NCBI GenBank assembly: GCA_017476305.1
Contig: JAFVAA010000385.1
Span: 1 to 6,541 of the forward strand
DNA length: 6,541 nt
Direction of reading: 5' to 3'
Origin: Lachnospiraceae bacterium
Lineage (GTDB): Bacteria > Bacillota > Clostridia > Lachnospirales > Lachnospiraceae
Below, one piece after another: positions 5,770-6,541 of the stretch. A program made the translations under genes and the position numbers. The notes beneath the pieces were generated by a model. That model saw only the letters and a program-made list of their open reading frames with translations, was not told the DNA's origin and did no database searches. Positions within the stretch are counted from its first letter, which is position 1; each line of letters opens with the position of its first letter.

Positions 5770-6541
5770 ATGGATTTTACATTAAGTAAACAGCATGAAA
5801 TGGCGAGAAAGCTTTTTAGTGATTTCGCAGAAAATGAAGTAAAGCCTCTTGCAATGGAAGTAGACGAAAAGCACATGTTCCCTATGGAGAACGTAAAGAA
5901 GATGCAGAAGCTTGGTTTCCTTGGTATTCCGATTCCGAAGGAGTATGGCGGACAGGGAGCCGATATCTTAACATACATCATGTGTGTGGAGGAACTGTCA
6001 AAGGCTTGCGCTACGACAGGCGTTATCGTATCTGCCCATACCTCTCTTTGTGCAGATCCGATTCTGACCTATGGTACAGAGGAGCAGAAAAAGAAATATC
6101 TCGTACCTTTGGCAAATGGTGAAAAGCTGGGTGCTTTTGGTCTGACGGAACCGGGTGCAGGTACTGACGCACAGGGCGTACAGACAAAGGCAGTTTTAGA
6201 TGGTGATGAGTGGGTATTAAATGGATCTAAGTGCTTCATCACAAACGGTGAGGTAGCAGATGTTTATATCATCATTGCCTATACGGATGTCGTAGAAAAG
6301 CGTGGAAGAAAGGTTAAGAGCTTCTCTGCATTTATCGTGGAGAAGGGAACACCGGGCTTTAGCTTTGGTACGAAGGAGAACAAGATGGGTATCTGTGGTT
6401 CTTCTACGTATGAGCTGATTTTCCAGGATTGCCGTATTCCGAAGGAGAATCTCCTTGGACCTCAGGGCAAGGGATTCCCAATCGCTATGCACACTCTGGA
6501 TGGTGGTCGTATCGGTATCGCTGCACAGGCACTTGGTATCG
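5770..6541 (+). CDS. bcd: Butyryl-CoA dehydrogenase (partial, runs off right edge)
   Basis: Bcd reduces crotonyl-CoA to butyryl-CoA; with EtfAB it couples this to ferredoxin reduction by electron bifurcation, the energy-conserving step. The visible 257 residues of about 380 include the acyl-CoA dehydrogenase N-terminal helical domain (about 5-117), the middle beta domain (about 121-216) with the FAD/substrate motif AFGLTEPGAGTDA (122-134) and FITNG (156-160), and the start of the C-terminal domain with LDGGRIGIAAQALGI. The catalytic Glu lies beyond the window. The start follows AAAGGTGG (5751-5758) by 11 bases and gives the usual MDFTL beginning. One oddity is MGICGSST (206-213): relatives normally have Arg where Cys209 is (TGT, one transition from CGT). 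It forms an operon with hbd; etfB and etfA are expected next. Confidence 0.95.
   Translation, partial: MDFTLSKQHEMARKLFSDFAENEVKPLAMEVDEKHMFPMENVKKMQKLGFLGIPIPKEYGGQGADILTYIMCVEELSKACATTGVIVSAHTSLCADPILTYGTEEQKKKYLVPLANGEKLGAFGLTEPGAGTDAQGVQTKAVLDGDEWVLNGSKCFITNGEVADVYIIIAYTDVVEKRGRKVKSFSAFIVEKGTPGFSFGTKENKMGICGSSTYELIFQDCRIPKENLLGPQGKGFPIAMHTLDGGRIGIAAQALGI

Overview
The window looks like chromosomal DNA from an anaerobic, butyrate-forming Firmicute of the Lachnospiraceae (Roseburia/Agathobacter/Coprococcus-like, clostridial cluster XIVa). This rests on the gene order thl-crt-hbd-bcd, on a But-type butyryl-CoA:acetate CoA-transferase that closely resembles my memory of the Roseburia enzyme, on strong AGGAGG ribosome sites and on AT-rich intergenic DNA. 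The genus is inferred and no database was searched.

Layout: (1) 60-494, plus strand, a small secreted lysine/tyrosine-rich protein of unknown function. (2) 522-562, a near-perfect hairpin serving as a two-way terminator between convergent genes. (3) 592-2194, minus strand, a two-gene unit: a 61-residue unknown protein followed by but, the terminal CoA-transferase. (4) 2195-2556, a divergent control region with back-to-back promoters and a strong match to a Rex (NADH/NAD+ sensor) operator. (5) 2557-3744, acetyl-CoA acetyltransferase (thl), interrupted by an in-frame TAA at codon 271. (6) 3856-4650, crotonase (crt). (7) 4651-4866, a gap with a hairpin terminator and AT-rich inverted repeats. 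(8) 4867-5739, 3-hydroxybutyryl-CoA dehydrogenase (hbd). (9) 5770 to the right edge, the first two thirds of butyryl-CoA dehydrogenase (bcd); etfB and etfA would be expected just outside.

Together the genes encode the main route from acetyl-CoA to butyrate: Thl condenses two acetyl-CoA, Hbd reduces acetoacetyl-CoA, Crt dehydrates, Bcd (with Etf) reduces crotonyl-CoA, and But swaps CoA onto acetate to release butyrate. Having but head-to-head with the operon would let one control region serve both ends of the pathway.

The most notable point is the thl stop codon. It falls at the boundary between the thiolase N-terminal and C-terminal domains, separates the catalytic residues, and is followed 15 bases later by an in-frame ATG with a weak ribosome site. 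A single-base nonsense change or sequence error is the simplest reading; a two-piece thiolase is the exciting alternative. I found no CRISPR array, mobile element, tRNA or rRNA.
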